A DNA stretch of 64,000 bases from Flaccisagitta enflata (GCA_965153355.1 OZ231128.1:40238001-40302000), one strand, 5' to 3'. Positions 22,926 to 36,360 are shown, counted from the stretch's first letter. The notes: generated by a model not told the origin, from the sequence alone. Numbers and translations: made by a program.

Positions 22926-23530
22926 ACACCCCTTCCATAATTAAGCGAACTGGAAAAAATGACCCAAATGGATAGTAAAAATGCCCTCAGAGTGATGAAA
23001 TATGACACAGAGGTAGCTAAGACGTATTACTTTGACGTAGAAAAGCGATGTTGGGGATTTTCCTGCATGTTGAGGGGGATGGAGCGTCTTTTACCGGAAG
23101 TGCAGCGTCACATTGTTACCAATTTCTACGGGAAAAATGTTTCAAAGAGGAAGACGTATACCTTCAAGCATTTTAAGAAAGTGGGATGCAAAAAAAATGC
23201 CACATATCGCGTAATGCGGTTAGTTGACGCAGGAGAGTCAGTGGCACAGAGGGAGGGGCAAGGAAGGTCGCGTAAACTAATAAAAGCTAAGGAAAAGAAG
23301 GTGACATATTGAAATCACGGCGAGAGAGGGCCCTAACGTGACCTTTCACTAATTTGCATAATTGAGCTCATAATGAGATAGACGTTCACATTTTTGAGTC
23401 ATTTATTGCATTATGATGATGAAAATTACCGATGTTGATGGTTTACATCGTTTAAATTGATCATACCCCTGTTTATCAACCCTTAAACAGCGTGTTATCA
23501 TCCCAGTTCGCCTAATTATGGAAGGGGTGT
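22926..23530 (+). mobile_element. TA-flanked mini-transposon with a DNA-binding-domain ORF
   Basis: Inverted ends ACACCCCTTCCATAATTA and TAATTATGGAAGGGGTGT (about 28 bp in all), flanked by TA (22924-22925, 23531-23532). At 605 bp it is too short for a full Tc1/mariner transposase (about 340 codons) but carries an intact 117-codon frame resembling its N-terminal part. Confidence 0.75.
22959..23312 (+). CDS. Tc1/mariner transposase N-terminal-like protein (no catalytic domain)
   Basis: 117 codons, ATG to TGA, entirely inside the TA-flanked element. Residues ~44-92 (LLPEVQRHIV...GKNVSKRKTYTFKHFKKVG...ATYRVMRLVDAGESV) have the spacing of the helix-turn-helix part of Tc1/IS630-family transposases. 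REGQGRSRKL (~97-106) resembles the basic GRPR-like linker that follows. No DDE/DDD catalytic residues follow. It could bind the element ends and act as a repressor, or simply be a deletion remnant. The cysteine-containing first 40 residues are not typical of the family. Confidence 0.5.
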   Translation: MTQMDSKNALRVMKYDTEVAKTYYFDVEKRCWGFSCMLRGMERLLPEVQRHIVTNFYGKNVSKRKTYTFKHFKKVGCKKNATYRVMRLVDAGESVAQREGQGRSRKLIKAKEKKVTY

Positions 23531-23532
23531 TA

Positions 23533-24050
23533 GATGTCATTTGTCAGTACAGTCAGCGGTAGGTATTCGCACATGACATGTAAGCTTTTTGCACGTTTAT
23601 TTAATGAAAAAGCTCATTGTAATCTCAAGTGGCCAAACTCAAGAGAGAAATCCCTCATTTTGAATTTTTTTATCTTATTAGTAATTGGAAAAAAGTCGAA
23701 TTACGTAATTCGACTTTTTGAAACGTAGGGGAGAAATCGGGTTTTCCATTTTCGATTTGAGGAATTTGAGAAAGTTGAGCCATTTCCTGACTGGGATGAC
23801 ACATTTTTTGATATTCATAGCTAAGAAAGAGCTTATTTTCCTCTTTCAAATGGCGCCAACCAGAAGTCTCTACGATCATTAGTTTTAGCGCTATGAATTT
23901 TTTAATCTTTTTTTATTTTTTCGCATTTTCGCGAAAATTGAGATTTTTCATTGATCCTATTCTTTAGCCCTATGTAACAAGAGAGAAGAGTCAAGATGTT
24001 ACACAAATTGACCTTAACTTTTATGACGCTAGCTTTTGCATTTTACTCTG
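23533..24050. other. AT-rich stretch with nothing recognised
   Basis: A short perfect hairpin AAAAAGTCGAATTACG / CGTAATTCGACTTTTT lies at about 23690-23722. No coding region. Confidence 0.35.
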
Positions 24051-24051
24051 C

Positions 24052-24180
24052 TTAAGAGAGAGAAAGAGAGAGAAACAGAGAGAAAGAGAATAGAAAGGGA
24101 AAGAGGAAGAGAGAGACAAAAAGAGATACACACTCCCCCACAACACACACACACTTACACAAATTCATACACACAGAGAC

Positions 24181-24275
<95 letters not shown>

Positions 24276-24279
24276 GAGA

Positions 24280-24330
<51 letters not shown>
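24052..24330. repeat. Compound microsatellite (AG)n-(GACA)n-(AC)n
   Basis: Imperfect AG from 24052, pure AG at 24184-24254, GACA at 24255-24275, AC at 24282-24330. The order AG before AC is the same as in the other compounds here. Confidence 0.95.
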
Positions 24331-24332
<2 letters not shown>

Positions 24333-24759
24333 AAAGACCAAGGAAGACCAAGAAAGAGACGCAGAGAGATAGATTGAATGACAAAAACAGGCAGACAGTC
24401 AACCAGACATCATGAGATGCACACAGAAGAAGATGCAATAGAAAAAAAAGACTCGCATTTACGACTTTTTTCCGGTCGGCGAGAGCCGCCTTTATTGGTA
24501 CTAATAGCATAACATAGACACATTTCGTTATGTTATTGCGCTTAGTGCGTCTACGTCATCAATTCGATTAGTGACATTGCATTTACTGAGAGTGTCTCGT
24601 CGTTTTCTCATCAGTCGAAGCCAGACAATCATCCGTCTAACCGTTATACAGATTATCCTTTCTGCAGTCTAGACTCGCGTACGTGTCACGTAAGAGGAGG
24701 GAATTCCAGCCAACCGACGCTGACATTTTAAAGAATGTAGTTTGTTATTGAGCAAGCTT

Positions 24760-24930
<171 letters not shown>

Positions 24931-25289
24931 CCGCGGGCCTTGACTAATCCTAGAGGATAACGTTTGTTTACGCGATTCGTCTCTTTCTAAACAGAGGAAA
25001 GATCAGACAATCGAATCGTAGCCAGTCATTCGTTTCACATTGAAAATGTCTCTCTACTTCTCTGCCGTCGGCGATGCGCGCGTTTGCTGTGTCTCGTCTG
25101 GGAAATCTTTTTCTTCCCTTTTAGTTCCACAAGTCTGCGTGGCGTGGTCTGTGTATGTGTTAGTGTATGTGTGTGTGAGTGTGAGTGTAAGTTTGAGTGT
25201 TAGTTTGAGTGTGAGAGTGTGAGTGTATGTGCGTGTGTTTGTGTGTGCGCGCGTGCGTGTTTCTGTTTTTTGTTTGTGAGAGAAAAAAG

Positions 25290-26040
<751 letters not shown>

Positions 26041-26550
26041 CAATTGATACGTACGTACGTACGTACATACATACATACATACATACATACATACATACAT
26101 ACATACATACATACATACATACATACATACATACATACATACATACATACATACGTACATACGTACAATTGATACAAATCTCCTGTACGTACGTACAATA
26201 CAAATCTCGTACGTACGATACAATACAATACAAATATAATACAATACAATATAATACAATACAATACAATACAAATATAATACAATACAATACAATACAA
26301 TACAATACAATACAATACAATACAATACAATACAATACAATACAAATATAATACAATACAATACAATACAAATCTCCTGTACGTACGTACAATACAAATC
26401 TCGTACGTACGATACAAATCTCCTGTACGTACGTACATACATACATACATACATACATACATACATACATACATACATACACACATACATACATACATAC
26501 ATACATACATACATACATACGTACATACGTACAATTGATACAAATCTCCT
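26041..26550. repeat. (ATAC)n, (GTAC)n and (ATACA)n composite array with duplicated blocks
   Basis: ATAC arrays at about 26065-26153 and 26435-26520 flank an (AATAC)n array. The block CCTGTACGTACGTACAATAC occurs at about 26183 and 26373, and GTACAATTGATACAAATCTC at about 26162 and 26529. So a composite unit was itself duplicated. GTACGTAC blocks are self-complementary. Confidence 0.9.
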
Positions 26551-26825
26551 TTTCATCATCCCCACCTTCGCATCCCCTTTTGAGTTTTGTCCCTTGCTCT
26601 TCTTCTTCTTGATTGTCCGACCCTTCCTCCGTCTTTTCCTCTCCTTACCCCCCTTCTCCCCCCCCCCCCCCGTCTCACACATTCCCCCAACACATTGGAC
26701 GTGCGCGCGTCGGCAAACAATCTCATTGGTGCCGCTTTTTCCTTGAGATGAATATGTCATGAATGTCAAAGACGGACCGTTTCTTGTGAAACATTTCCTT
26801 GTTTGCACGACCTTCTGTCTGGTCC

Positions 26826-26835
26826 CCTCTCTCTA

Positions 26836-26868
<33 letters not shown>

Positions 26869-26869
26869 G
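26826..26869. repeat. (CT)n microsatellite 50 bp before a candidate exon
   Basis: CT-rich tract followed by poly-T, upstream of the acceptor at 26919. Confidence 0.85.
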
Positions 26870-26919
26870 CTTTTTTTTCCCCTGTCTGCACTGTTCTGTG
26901 ATGTAACCTGTTTTCATAG

Positions 26920-26957
26920 ATAAAGCTGCCGCGTCCTTGGATGAAAGTATCTTTGCG
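26920..26957 (+). CDS. Candidate 38-nt microexon, hemopexin-like
   Basis: Acceptor ACCTGTTTTCATAG ending at 26919 and donor GCG|GTAAGG at 26957/26958 are both strong. In the phase that joins the next candidate (starts phase 1, ends phase 0) it reads (D)KAAASLDESIFA. The D-x-AA start and the continuation RVLYGGEQLCKYM in the next exon fit a hemopexin blade. It should belong to the metalloproteinase gene, but no exon 5 donor in matching phase 1 was found. Confidence 0.45.
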
Positions 26958-27110
26958 GTAAGGTTTGGCCAATATCTGCATCCATTCTTCCTCTATCCGT
27001 ATCATCCCAACTCTTCTTCCACCATCTTCGTGTTTTTTATATTTGATATTGATCCATGAATGATTGATGGAGAAAGTGGGCAGAAAATCAATATTGGGCA
27101 GCTCTATTTT

Positions 27111-27296
27111 TAGTCGCGTGCACGCGACCCTATTACCCGCTATGTCTGTCGGTTGGTTGGTCTGTCGGTCGGTTACACTTTGCTTTTTTTGGCGTTTTTT
27201 GTATTAAGGCTCCTGCCCAAATGCTTTGATCGCCTTTTTTATCACCGCCCCTGCCCACCCGCACGCAACTTCGGCAGCCGTGTATACAGCCTTGTT
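27111..27296 (+). repeat. Family A repeat, full-length copy
   Basis: Starts TAGTCGCGTGCACGCGAC, then CTATTACCCGCTATGTC, a (GGTT/GGTC) tract, CTCCTGCCCAAATGCTTTG and CCTGCCCACCCGCACGCAAC, and ends GTGTATACAGCCTTGTT. This is the cleanest copy, about 186 bp. Confidence 0.75.
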
Positions 27297-27457
27297 CACT
27301 TGAAGTGGAGTTGTCTGTCGGTCAGTTTGACCTGAAAGTGCGTTGCACGCTCATGTAACAGAGCCTCATAGGACCCAATGCATGTCCAGGAAATGGGCTA
27401 AACTATGCCCTACCATGAACTTTATGGCAAGACTTTTTTGTGCAATTGCCTTGACAG

Positions 27458-27553
27458 CGGGTGCTCTACGGCGGAGAACAACTGTGTAAATATATGAGCG
27501 AGCTGCGAGACAACCTTAAATATTGGCTTCAAAGGCGCGTAACGAATGGAGGT
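27458..27553 (+). CDS. Candidate exon, hemopexin-like blade end
   Basis: Acceptor ATTGCCTTGACAG ending at 27457, phase 0, matching the end of the 26920 microexon. It encodes RVLYGGEQLCKYMSELRDN, similar to the xYFFKGxxYxRY core of hemopexin blades, then a basic LQRR segment. The 3' border is uncertain: CGC|GTAACG at 27538/27539 (phase 0), or GAG|GTCAAC at 27553/27554 (phase 1, which fits the next exon). The frame stays open to TAA at 27668. Confidence 0.45.
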
Positions 27554-27699
27554 CAACCCGGCAGTTGCCATCAAGAGGACTGCGCGCGAGGGCAAACGAG
27601 CGCGCGTAAAATTGGCCGATACCTGCCAAAAAATGTGGAACTCGCGTTAAACAATCAACCGTCCGGCTAAACGTGCGTTAGTAGGGCGAGGGACTCGGC

Positions 27700-28290
27700 G
27701 AATATGTGTCCTTTTCAAAGCAAAGAACTTTTACTTTTGAACTGAACAGCAAAATTGACAAGGATCCATTGCCCTAAGAAAGTGGTTACAGTTTATTCTT
27801 AAAGCGAGAAAAACATACACTTATCATTTTTTGCTGTAGTAGAGGAAAAAATGGAAAAGAATTTAAAGGATTAACACTCTTTGAAGATCTTATCATCTTA
27901 TATCATGGCTGATTTTTCTCGCCAAATTTGCTCGTGGATCTATAGAAGATGAGACATTATGAAATATCAGGCAGACAATATTTCCCCATGCTAATGTCCC
28001 CATGCTAACGTCGTTTGCGTTCTTCGTTGCCTGGTAATGTCGCCGATATCGACCCCTTACCCGTTACCGCGCTGGACTGGCCACTTGTGGAGGAAAATCT
28101 CACGACGTCCATGGAGACGGCAATGTTAACGATGACGCTGGTGACGACGGCGACGACGATGACGATGACGACGACGATGACGATGAGGACCACAACCCTG
28201 ACGTTCTGGGGGGGGGCTTCAAAATGGAAACGTGGGATCCAATTTCGACAAACAACTCATTTGGATTTTCGATGAGAGAAAATGACTGAC
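27700..28290. other. Intronic stretch with an acidic low-complexity frame
   Basis: Around 28100-28290 one frame reads an Asp-rich stretch followed by FKMETWDPISTNNSFGFS, which looks protein-like. No acceptor-donor pair frames it, and the Asp run comes from (GAC/GAT)n, so I do not call an exon. Confidence 0.3.
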
Positions 28291-28291
28291 G

Positions 28292-28293
<2 letters not shown>

Positions 28294-28386
<93 letters not shown>
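28294..28386. repeat. Compound microsatellite (AG)n then (AC)n
   Basis: About 50 bp AG followed by about 43 bp AC. Confidence 0.97.
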
Positions 28387-28390
<4 letters not shown>

Positions 28391-28497
28391 ACAGACATAC
28401 AATTTTGGAAAGACAGAACAAACGATGGAATAACATGCGGAAGAGAACATCTCAGTAAAGGTATTGAAAGTACGATTTTTGAAGTGGTGTAAATAGT

Positions 28498-28577
28498 TGA
28501 TCGACAGAACGACGCAACAGATGGACCAACCGACCGACGGACTTATACTCCTATAGAAGTGCTCCGGCGCATCTAAA
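28498..28577 (-). repeat. Family F/E-like repeat fragment
   Basis: GACCAACCGACCGACGGAC tract followed by CTCCTATAGAAGTGC and GCGCATCTAAAAAA, the reverse of the hairpin-head end seen at 55371. Confidence 0.5.
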
Positions 28578-29169
28578 AAACTTGATTAAACAAAAAGGAA
28601 GGATGGCAACCTTCAGTGAAAAAAAAAGAAGAAGAAGAACCCCCAAAAAAGAGAGAAAATGCCCCCTGGACATTTATTTACATTCCCCGAGAGAGGGTTC
28701 CATACGAATTCTCTCTCTCTCTCTCTTACTCTCTCTCTGTTTTGCGCGCGCTCTCACTCTGCTAGCAGCTCAGGTCTCACTCACACAAACTTGAGGTCGA
28801 GGCAGAATGCCCCAGATTTCTCCTTGTCTTTCTGATTTGTGTGTGTGTATTCTAACTTCTTCTTTTTCTTTGTCTTCTTAACTCTTTTGATTATCTTTGC
28901 ATAGTCGTGGGTTCTTCAGTACGAGTGGTTTTGCGACCTAAACGAGGCTTCGCGACTATCGCTGTGAGATCATGAGACAATTATTTTTTTGCTCAAGTCC
29001 TTACTGTGCAAAGTCGAAAAAGAAATTATGGCGTTCTTAATTTTGTCAGTCTTGGCTTGCGCGTGTTGTGATTGGCGTCCATAGCATGTTTACAATAATG
29101 CATACGTGATGTTTATGTAATTATGTTGTATCATTATTACGTAAATTCTTTCTTCCTTATTTCTTCCTT

Positions 29170-29266
29170 TTTTCTTTTTTCTTTCTTTCTTTCTTTCTTT
29201 CTTCTTTGTTTGTTTGTTTCTTTCTTTCTTTTTTTTTCTCTCTTTCTTTCTCTCTTTATCTCTTTT

Positions 29267-29325
<59 letters not shown>

Positions 29326-29434
29326 CTCTTTCTTTCTTTCTTTTTTTCATTCTTTCTTTCATTGTTTCTTTCTTTGTTTCAATATTTGTTTCTTCCTTTT
29401 TTCTTACTTACTTTCAATCTTTCTATCTTTCTTC

Positions 29435-29493
<59 letters not shown>

Positions 29494-29550
29494 TCCTTCT
29501 TTCTTTCTTTCTTTTCTTTCTTTCTCATTTTCAATCTTTCTTTCTTTCTG
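29170..29550. repeat. (TTTC)n microsatellite array, interrupted
   Basis: About 380 bp of TTTC with TTTG and TCTC variants in two main blocks. The FLSFFLSF-type frames are artefacts. Confidence 0.95.
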
Positions 29551-29559
29551 TTTCCCTTT

Positions 29560-30650
29560 TGGTCTTTGTCATTCCGTTCCAATCTCTAGCCGTTTTTGCC
29601 TTCGCTTTGGTGGTCATGGAGGTGTTTAGCTTTGTTCAAATATTCAGCAGCACACAGGTTGTGACGGTTGGCCTTTTTTAAGCTTTGCCATTGGATAAAG
29701 AAGCACCGGTTGATGCGGCAACAGCGGCATTTGCGGCTGTTACATAAGTTGCGGCAGCTGGGGCAACTGTGGAAACCACTGCAGCAAGACAAGAACCTCC
29801 GTCTGCGCCATTTTTGCCACCATATCGTCTTTACTCCCCACATCTTCCCCTCAAATTAAGGCTTAATCCTGTATCTTCTCTTGGCAAATACACCGCGCGC
29901 GCGTCTCTCTCTCTCTCTCTCTCTCTGGCAGTGGCTCTCTGTTTTCTCTGTTTCTTCAGCTAAAAATTGGTTCTTGCTTTCCTTCTAAAGTGAAACCCAA
30001 ACCTTTTATCAATCCGACAATATTTGTGTAACCTCTCAGACCTTCAATCCCTATAATTCCTTTTCCACTTGTGGGGCGATTCCCTTCCATATATCTTCAC
30101 TCCTCAAACTTCCTCCATCAGTATCGCATTATCCTTTCCATTTCCCACACTTCCTCAACCACCTTTTTCGAATTCTAGGGCAAGTACAGGCGTCCTATGA
30201 CTCCTAAGCTTCGCCAACCTCTTGTTATTTCACCTTCCCTCATTTCCCGACTTTTCCAACGCAACTCCCCCTAACCCTTATGTCCCTTGATTGAAAAGCT
30301 CCTACACTTCCAACAGTCCTTCCGGCCGGCGCGTCCATTTCAGCATACTTAATTCATTAATCCCAAAACACATCCAACCCATTGAATGCGTTACTGTCAA
30401 ATCTTTGCGACCCCTTTATTCAGAACCCCCCGACCCCCTTCCCAACATCCTTCTCGTCCTCTCTCTCTATACGCCAATTTCCAGTTTTCAGCCATGGATT
30501 ACAAAACCGTTACCAAAGCGGAATGTTCTCCTGATATGATATGCCAATGTTTCTCGATGTTTGTGCTACAGACCATCATTCTTTGTCTACTTATAAATAC
30601 TGCATCTATTCAATTTGCATACGCAATAGGCACGAATCGTCTTTGCTCCC
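29560..30650. other. Pyrimidine-rich stretch with nothing recognised
   Basis: A frame around 29755-29880 (GATVETTAARQEPPSAPFLP) has protein-like composition but no convincing acceptor and a stop just upstream. Otherwise it is T/C-rich intronic sequence. Confidence 0.3.
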
Positions 30651-30822
30651 TCTGGCTCGCTGTGAAGGTCATTTGAGCCTGTTAGGGTGGTTGCTGGATG
30701 GATAGGGGCCGGGCATGTGAGATTTCTTTAGCACTAGTGATCTGGCTTACAGTGAAGGTGGTTTGAGCCTGTTAGGGTGGTTACTGGGTGGATAGAGGCT
30801 GGGCTTGTTAACTTTCTTTAGC
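30651..30822. repeat. Two-copy ~89-bp tandem repeat
   Basis: CTGTGAAGGTCATTTGAGCC and GTTAGGGTGGTTGCTGG recur about 89 bp later with a few changes. The second copy runs into the GT microsatellite. Confidence 0.75.
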
Positions 30823-30996
<174 letters not shown>

Positions 30997-30999
30997 TTC

Positions 31000-31536
31000 G
31001 TGCCATCATGGATTCTCACTACCCAATCTTCTGTCAATTATCTCTCTGTTATCTCTTCTCACTGCACTGCGCGATGGTGTCCCTCTCCAAGTCTCCATAT
31101 TCTCCGCATCACTTTCCCTCTCTTTAGGCGCGCGATTCTTAGCACTTTTAACCGGTTACTCGACTCTTAGTTGCCCATGCTGTGGCTGCTGCTGTTCTTT
31201 TTCCTGCCATTGCTGTAGCTGCTACAGCAGCTCCTGCTTTGTTTACTTCTCGTTCTCCTTTTTTCTGCCTTGCTTGTTTATTGCTCTTTACTTTGCCTTC
31301 TCACTTCAAAGCTCTTCTCTTTAGATTTTTAATCACGATTTCTTTTTTCAGCTTTCTTTCCGCCTCCATTTCTCTTTCTATTCTCACCGCTTTGTTTTCT
31401 TGCCTCCCTTTTTAATCGTTGCCGTCTTCATCATCGCTTTGGTCATTTATCTACGTGTGAACGCGCGTGTGAACGTCGCAGTATGAGGACGGTGTACGTA
31501 CCTGGTGTAAAGAGCCAACAAGCCCAACAAGAAATA
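31000..31536. other. T/C-rich intronic stretch
   Basis: Includes a GCTGCTGCT / AGCAGCTCC partial hairpin near 31180-31235. No exon was recognised. Confidence 0.3.
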
Positions 31537-31582
31537 ATGATGATGACGATGATGCTCATGATAATGATGATGATGATGATGC

Positions 31583-31662
<80 letters not shown>

Positions 31663-31687
31663 GTCATGATGACGATGATGATGATGT

Positions 31688-31769
<82 letters not shown>

Positions 31770-31817
31770 AATGATGCTGACGATGACAATGACGACGACG
31801 ATGACGATGACGATGAC

Positions 31818-31870
<53 letters not shown>

Positions 31871-32007
31871 CGGTGATGATGCTGACGATGACAATGACGA
31901 TGACGACGACGACGACGATGACGGTGACGATGACAATGACGATGACGATGATGATGATGATGATGATTATGATGATGATGATGATGATGATGATGACAAT
32001 GATGGTC

Positions 32008-32086
<79 letters not shown>

Positions 32087-32123
32087 CGTTGATGGTCATG
32101 ATGACGTTGATGGTCATGATGAC

Positions 32124-32198
<75 letters not shown>

Positions 32199-32267
32199 AA
32201 CGATGATGATGCTGACGATGACAATGACGATGACCACGACGACGACCACGATGACGATGACGATAAC

Positions 32268-32308
<41 letters not shown>

Positions 32309-32309
32309 C

Positions 32310-32375
<66 letters not shown>

Positions 32376-32387
32376 CATGATGACGAT

Positions 32388-32442
<55 letters not shown>
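31537..32442. repeat. (ATG)n / (GACGAT)n trinucleotide array, about 0.9 kb
   Basis: ATG-type arrays alternate with blocks of the kind GCTGACGATGACAATGACGA, which recur near 31770, 31877 and 32210. So a higher-order unit was duplicated. Poly-Met and poly-Ile frames are artefacts. It ends 55 bp before a candidate exon acceptor. Confidence 0.95.
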
Positions 32443-32497
32443 TAAAATGAGATCTCACATTCACTCTCTCAAAAATTTTTCTCGTTCTTTTTTTCAG

Positions 32498-32549
32498 ATT
32501 CAAAACTGATGGCGCGACCTTTCGGGCTCGAGAAAAACGACGAAAGCAG
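32498..32549 (+). CDS. Candidate 52-nt exon of the membrane-anchored chain
   Basis: Strong acceptor CGTTCTTTTTTTCAG at 32483-32497 and donor CAG|GTAATA at 32549/32550. In the frame that joins the next exon (phase 1 in, phase 2 out) it reads SKLMARPFGLEKNDESR. AG + A gives Arg, followed by WLKKRSTSRKEAAK of the exon at 38497. No domain is recognised. The alternative frame FKTDGATFRAREKRRKQ ends phase 0 and would instead fit the exon at 46958. Confidence 0.5.
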
Positions 32550-32619
32550 GTAATATTCTTGAAATGGGGCGCCCTGTCTAAGCGTGTATGAGCAACAAGA
32601 AACCAACGACATTGACATG

Positions 32620-33893
<1,274 letters not shown>

Positions 33894-33911
33894 GAGAGGG
33901 AGAGAGACAGA

Positions 33912-35795
33912 AAGACTAATTCATTTCAGCGATTCAAGAAACATCAAAAGCTAGAGAAAAGAGTCAGACATGAGGCTGCCTGCAGTAAACTTGCCAAAGA
34001 ATCTGACCCCCGCAAGTTCTTCCAATCAGTTAAAAGACTGGCATGTGATGAAGAGGGGACAACTGTCCACACAAAAACAATTCAAGATGAGTTAGGGAAC
34101 ATAGCTAGCACGGCTGCAGAAAGGATAGAACTCTTTGCAAATAGATTGGGACGAGTGCATCAGACTCCAGAATTTGTGGGATTTGATGATGGCTGGAAAA
34201 TAAGTGTGGAAAGATATATAAGGCAAAACGATATAGCTTTCAATACTAACCCCATCGCCAAATATCTGGAGCCTGAAGAGGGGGATGACTCTCCACTGGT
34301 GACTCAACCTACAGTGGAAGAGGTGGCCGACCACCCTAGGAAATGTAAAACTAAGTCAGCTGCTGGCCATGATGGCATTGGCTACAACCTCCTAAAGAAG
34401 GTTCCTCCCTCTTATCTGGCCTACATAACGAAGTTCTTTGGGGCCTGTATAAAGATAGGATACTTTCCTAAGGTCTGGAAGCATGCCAAGACCATAATGG
34501 TGCCTAAGCCTGGGAAAGATTTATTCCAGGCAAAAAATTACCGACCTATATCCCTCTTATCCTGCTTAGGAAAACTATTTGAGAGACTGCTGGCAGGCAG
34601 GCTAAGTAATTTTCTTGAGTCCAAAGGCATATTCAATAAAAACCAAAGTGGTTACAGAAAAGGTAAAATGAGTTCTGACCATCTGTTGAGACTTGTTGAG
34701 GAGAGCCATAAAGGTTTCAGAGAAGGTGAAGTAACAGCTAGTATGTTTTTAGATGCAGAGGCAGCCTTTGACAAATGCTGGCACGATGGTATCAGGTACA
34801 AACTGAAAAAATCACTAGGCTTGCCAGACAGGATAGTCAGAGTTCTTAGCTCTTTCCTTACTGATAGAACACTACAAGTCTTTGAAACAGGGCTCTTCTC
34901 TAAAGTTGTCAACTTAAGGGCTGGGACACCCCAAGGGAGCTGCCTGTCCCCACTCATCTACATCATATCTGTGAATGACCTACCCACAGGAGAAGACACG
35001 GGTAGAGGCCACTATCAGTTTGCAGATGACATTGCCATACGTGGCAGTGCCAGGACCGAGTTGCTGGCTGTCCGAAAGATCCAAAGGGCCGTGGATGCTG
35101 TTGAAGGATGGTGCCGTAAGTGGCGGGTAAAATTAAACGGAGACAAATCAAATTTGGTCATTCTGAGTAAGAAACGGGGAAAGCTAGATGAAAACCTAGC
35201 AATCCTCCTTTTCAATGATGTAGTGAGGCCGGTATCTAAGGCAAAATTTCTTGGTGTTGAGATTAATTCAACTCTCAATTTCAAGGATCATATTCAAGCT
35301 TTATCTCAAAGAGCAGAAAAAAGACTGAATATCCTTAGAATATTGGCATGGGGTGGGACCGATCCAAAGATCCTCATCCGACTTTACAAAGTTTATATCA
35401 GGTCAATCTTTGAATATGGGTCTGTCTGTTTTGTCCACTCCCCAGATAGTACACTTGACATAATGCAGAAAATTCAAAATCGGGCCATCCGTACCTGCCT
35501 CCGTCTGCCCAGATATGTCAGCCTGAAGATATTGCATGAAAGTGCCTGTCTGCCCATGATAAAGGTCCGTCTGCTGCAGCTGAGCTCCAAAATGGTGACC
35601 AAGATGAAAGTTGAGAACCCGGTTTTGGGCAAATTGATCAGTGAAAGAGAGGCAGAAGTGATGCAGCTAGTTCGCGCAAGTACATCAAAGGATCAAAAAG
35701 TCATCTATCGGTCCCACCGCAGCCCTCTAGATATTATCCTGCCTGCACAGCGCCCACCAAATCTTCCTCCAACTCCTACTCAAAATCATCTGTGA
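33912..35795 (+). pseudogene. Reverse transcriptase remnant, Jockey/CR1-like, endonuclease missing
   Basis: Open for about 627 codons without an authentic start; upstream codons are (RE)n from the microsatellite. The region between endonuclease and RT is partly present (FFQSVKRLACDEEG). RT blocks in order: KNYRPISLLSCLGKLFERLL, FLDAEAAFDKCWHDGI (first catalytic Asp), GTPQGSCLSPLIYIISVNDL, and FADD at 35019-35030 (usual YADD). Then come WRVKLNGDKS and AKFLGVEI. The thumb and C-terminal part end at TGA 35793-35795 with no RNase H. The RT frame is undamaged, so the copy is young, but it cannot be complete. Confidence 0.8.
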
Positions 35796-35825
35796 CTCAT
35801 CCTATTTAGAATATTGACGCCTAGG

Positions 35826-36203
35826 CACAATGACAACTGCCTTATCTCCTTGCTAGTTACATTCTTAGCCAGATCCCCCCAGCTACAGTACCATTTACAT
35901 AGACTACGCTAGGTAAGGATCTGTGGGGGAGAAGTCAGACGAGAAACAACTCCCACTACTGCATACCAACTGTTAACAACATAAAAATTTTGTCTGTCTG
36001 TCTGCCTCCATCCCTCACAATGACAACTGCCTTATCTCCTTGCTATTTCCATTCTTAGCCAGATCCCCCCAATTTCAGTACTATTTATATAGACTACTTT
36101 GGGTAAGGATCTGCGGGGGAAGAGTCAGACAAAAAACAACCCCTACTACTGCATACCAACCGCCAACAATGTAACAACTTTGTCTGTCGGTCTGTTTCTG
36201 TCT
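35826..36203 (+). repeat. Two tandem ~190-bp copies in the retrotransposon 3' UTR
   Basis: CACAATGACAACTGCCTTAT begins copies at 35826 and 36016. Both contain GCCAGATCCCCCCA, GGTAAGGATCTG and ACTGCATACCAAC, and end in a TCTG repeat. The copies are diverged, so the duplication predates this insertion. Confidence 0.85.
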
Positions 36204-36234
36204 GTCTTTCTCACTCACTCACTCACTCACTCAC

Positions 36235-36238
<4 letters not shown>

Positions 36239-36299
<61 letters not shown>
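36239..36299. repeat. (CT)n microsatellite
   Basis: About 60 bp CT after a short (TCAC)n tract, at the 3' border of the retrotransposon. Confidence 0.95.
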
Positions 36300-36302
<3 letters not shown>

Positions 36303-36360
36303 AGTCCACGGCAAAAGTCAATCCCATAGAGTCGGTCCTTGAAAGGGGGGGGTGGCTACT

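Larger units (their letters stand above)
33912..36203 (+). mobile_element. 5'-truncated non-LTR retrotransposon
   Basis: Includes the reverse transcriptase remnant (33912-35795) and a 3' UTR made of two tandem ~190-bp copies (35826-36203), ending in a TCTG/TCAC/CT simple repeat. No endonuclease region is present. Its 5' border is the (AG)n tract, as expected from incomplete target-primed reverse transcription. Target duplications were not found. Confidence 0.8.

Noticed and set aside
28100-28290. Asp-rich frame ending FKMETWDPISTNNSFGFS as an exon
   Set aside because: There is no usable acceptor/donor pair, and the Asp run is a (GAC/GAT)n repeat.
29690-29880. Ala/Thr/Pro-rich frame as a stalk exon
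   Set aside because: A stop lies just upstream, splice signals are poor, and the frame does not connect in phase to neighbours.
31483-32445. Long poly-Met, poly-Ile and poly-Ser frames
   Set aside because: Produced by the (ATG)n/(GAC)n array; all phases are open on both strands.
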